This document shows, piece after piece, positions 63,476 to 64,000 of a DNA stretch of 64,000 bases. The translations under genes were made by a program, and so were the position numbers. The stretch spans positions 62,001 through 126,000 of the forward strand of contig NZ_JAUMKB010000008.1 in assembly GCF_030519375.1 (NCBI RefSeq). The letters are read 5' to 3'. The notes below the pieces were generated by a model. That model was not told where the DNA came from. It ran no database searches and saw only the letters and a list, made by a program, of their open reading frames with translations. This DNA comes from Mucilaginibacter tolerans. GTDB taxonomy: Bacteria; Bacteroidota; Bacteroidia; Sphingobacteriales; Sphingobacteriaceae. Position 1 is the stretch's first letter. Each line of letters starts with the position of its first letter.

Positions 63476-63640
63476 ATGGTAATGATGTTTTGGATACTGG
63501 TGTTAGGTATTCCAATATTATTATGCTGGACAAGTTATCGTTTGATAGCCCGTAAAGGTTATCAAACGATGGCTTTGCTTGTTTCAATACTTATCTTGGT
63601 AGGAATAATCGTTCTTTACAATTTTATACCAATCGGATAG
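63476..63640 (+). CDS. Small two-TM protein
   Basis: 54 aa from the ATG at 63476 (MVMMFWILVLGIPILLCWTS); TTG at 63458 would add six. Two hydrophobic helices are separated by a basic turn (YRLIARKGYQ). No family recognised. It lies one base from the stop of the convergent gene, so its 3' end is tightly packed. It could be non-coding, though its hydrophobic pattern is convincing. Confidence 0.45.
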   Translation: MVMMFWILVLGIPILLCWTSYRLIARKGYQTMALLVSILILVGIIVLYNFIPIG

Positions 63641-63973
63641 TTATGACCCCAATTCCATTGTTGGATCCCAGAATACTTTTTTAAAGTCGACCACTTTATC
63701 ATTCTCTACTTTTACACCTTCTGATGCCAGCAATTGTTCCATCAAATCACCGCCGAAATGGAATTTGCCTGTCAATAACCCCGCACTATTCACTACTCTG
63801 TGCGCAGGTACCGGCGGGTCAGCTGCCCCACAAGCCTGCATGGCATAACCCACCATGCGCGACGAACCCTTTGTGCCTAGGCTATTTGCGATGGCTCCAT
63901 AAGAGGTCACACGTCCGGGCGGTATCAGCCGGACGATTTGATACACCTGTTCGTAAAAATTCAGGTCGGGCAT
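63641..63973 (-). CDS. Alkyltransferase-like protein (MGMT family, no reactive Cys)
   Basis: 110 aa, MGMT DNA-binding fold: YQIVRLIPPGRVTSYGAIA (helix-turn-helix side), then MVGYAMQACG and VPAHRVVNSAG. In true O6-alkylguanine methyltransferases the motif is PCHRV; here Cys is replaced by Ala (PAHRV). It therefore belongs to the alkyltransferase-like (ATL) proteins, which bind O6-alkylguanine and steer it to nucleotide excision repair without demethylating. The length (about 110) is also ATL-like. Confidence 0.93.
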   Translation of the reverse strand: MPDLNFYEQVYQIVRLIPPGRVTSYGAIANSLGTKGSSRMVGYAMQACGAADPPVPAHRVVNSAGLLTGKFHFGGDLMEQLLASEGVKVENDKVVDFKKVFWDPTMELGS

Positions 63974-64000
63974 AGACGGTTAGAATGAGAACTTAAGATA

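Noticed and set aside
1..64000. CRISPR arrays, prophage, insertion sequences, integrative elements
   Set aside because: No regularly spaced repeats and no transposase, integrase, relaxase or phage structural genes were seen on either strand.

Overview
The window looks like a chromosomal segment from a member of the Bacteroidetes, most likely family Sphingobacteriaceae (Mucilaginibacter/Pedobacter-like). The evidence is -33/-7 promoters of the TTTG-N19-21-TAnnTTTG type, few Shine-Dalgarno sites, many secreted lipoproteins, GH97/GH16/GH5 glycosidases, thrA-thrB-thrC order and a SAM-I riboswitch upstream of metH-metF. This genus-level call rests on pattern recognition, not on a search. No rRNA, CRISPR array, transposase or integrase is visible.

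Layout. 1-3.2 kb: the end of a SNF2 helicase, three small poorly known genes and a secreted dienelactone hydrolase-like protein. 3.3-11.8 kb: a same-strand run of membrane, glycosyltransferase and housekeeping genes (UPF0104-type protein, GT2, DppC-type permease, GAF-SpoIIE phosphatase, rnhB, GT4, gcvT, comB). 12.1-17.2 kb: DUF4349 lipoprotein, MazG-like protein, dtd and rsgA, with rsgA flanked by two paralogous lipoproteins of about seven YWKNG repeats each. 17.4-22.4 kb: threonine operon thrA-thrB-thrC behind a Thr/Ile-rich leader peptide and attenuator. 22.4-30.1 kb: two tandem paralogous outer-membrane-type proteins, then metF and metH under a SAM-I riboswitch. 30.2-32.7 kb: a gene broken by an amber codon and a translationally coupled two-gene cassette of unknown function. 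32.8-36.5 kb: tex, an Lrp/AsnC regulator, and two tandem tRNA-like genes with very long variable arms and GUC anticodons.

36.6-40.9 kb: three secreted glycosidases (GH97, GH16, GH5) pointing to glucan breakdown, with no SusC/SusD pair. 41.0-43.2 kb: molybdate transporter modABC. 43.2-49.7 kb: LMW tyrosine phosphatase, S1/P1 nuclease, fumC, a SUKH protein, a TPR protein and a beta-lactamase-fold hydrolase. 49.8-53.5 kb: ybaB-like gene followed by an AT-rich accessory block. This block holds a membrane protein and a three-gene operon that reads as a toxin-antitoxin-SecB-like chaperone (TAC) module, both enclosed by two inverted copies of a short repeat, followed by a NYN-domain protein. 53.5-64 kb: UPF0173 hydrolase, glgA-glgC, polA, tag, a CMD-family protein, two VOC proteins, a DUF1624 membrane protein and an alkyltransferase-like protein.

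Functional links: the Thr and Met branches of the aspartate family sit side by side, each with its own RNA-level control (attenuation for thr, SAM riboswitch for met). polA, tag and the alkyltransferase-like protein form a loose DNA-repair neighbourhood. The most unusual items are the tRNA-like pair, the thr attenuator, the TAC module and the 76-aa/422-aa cassette.
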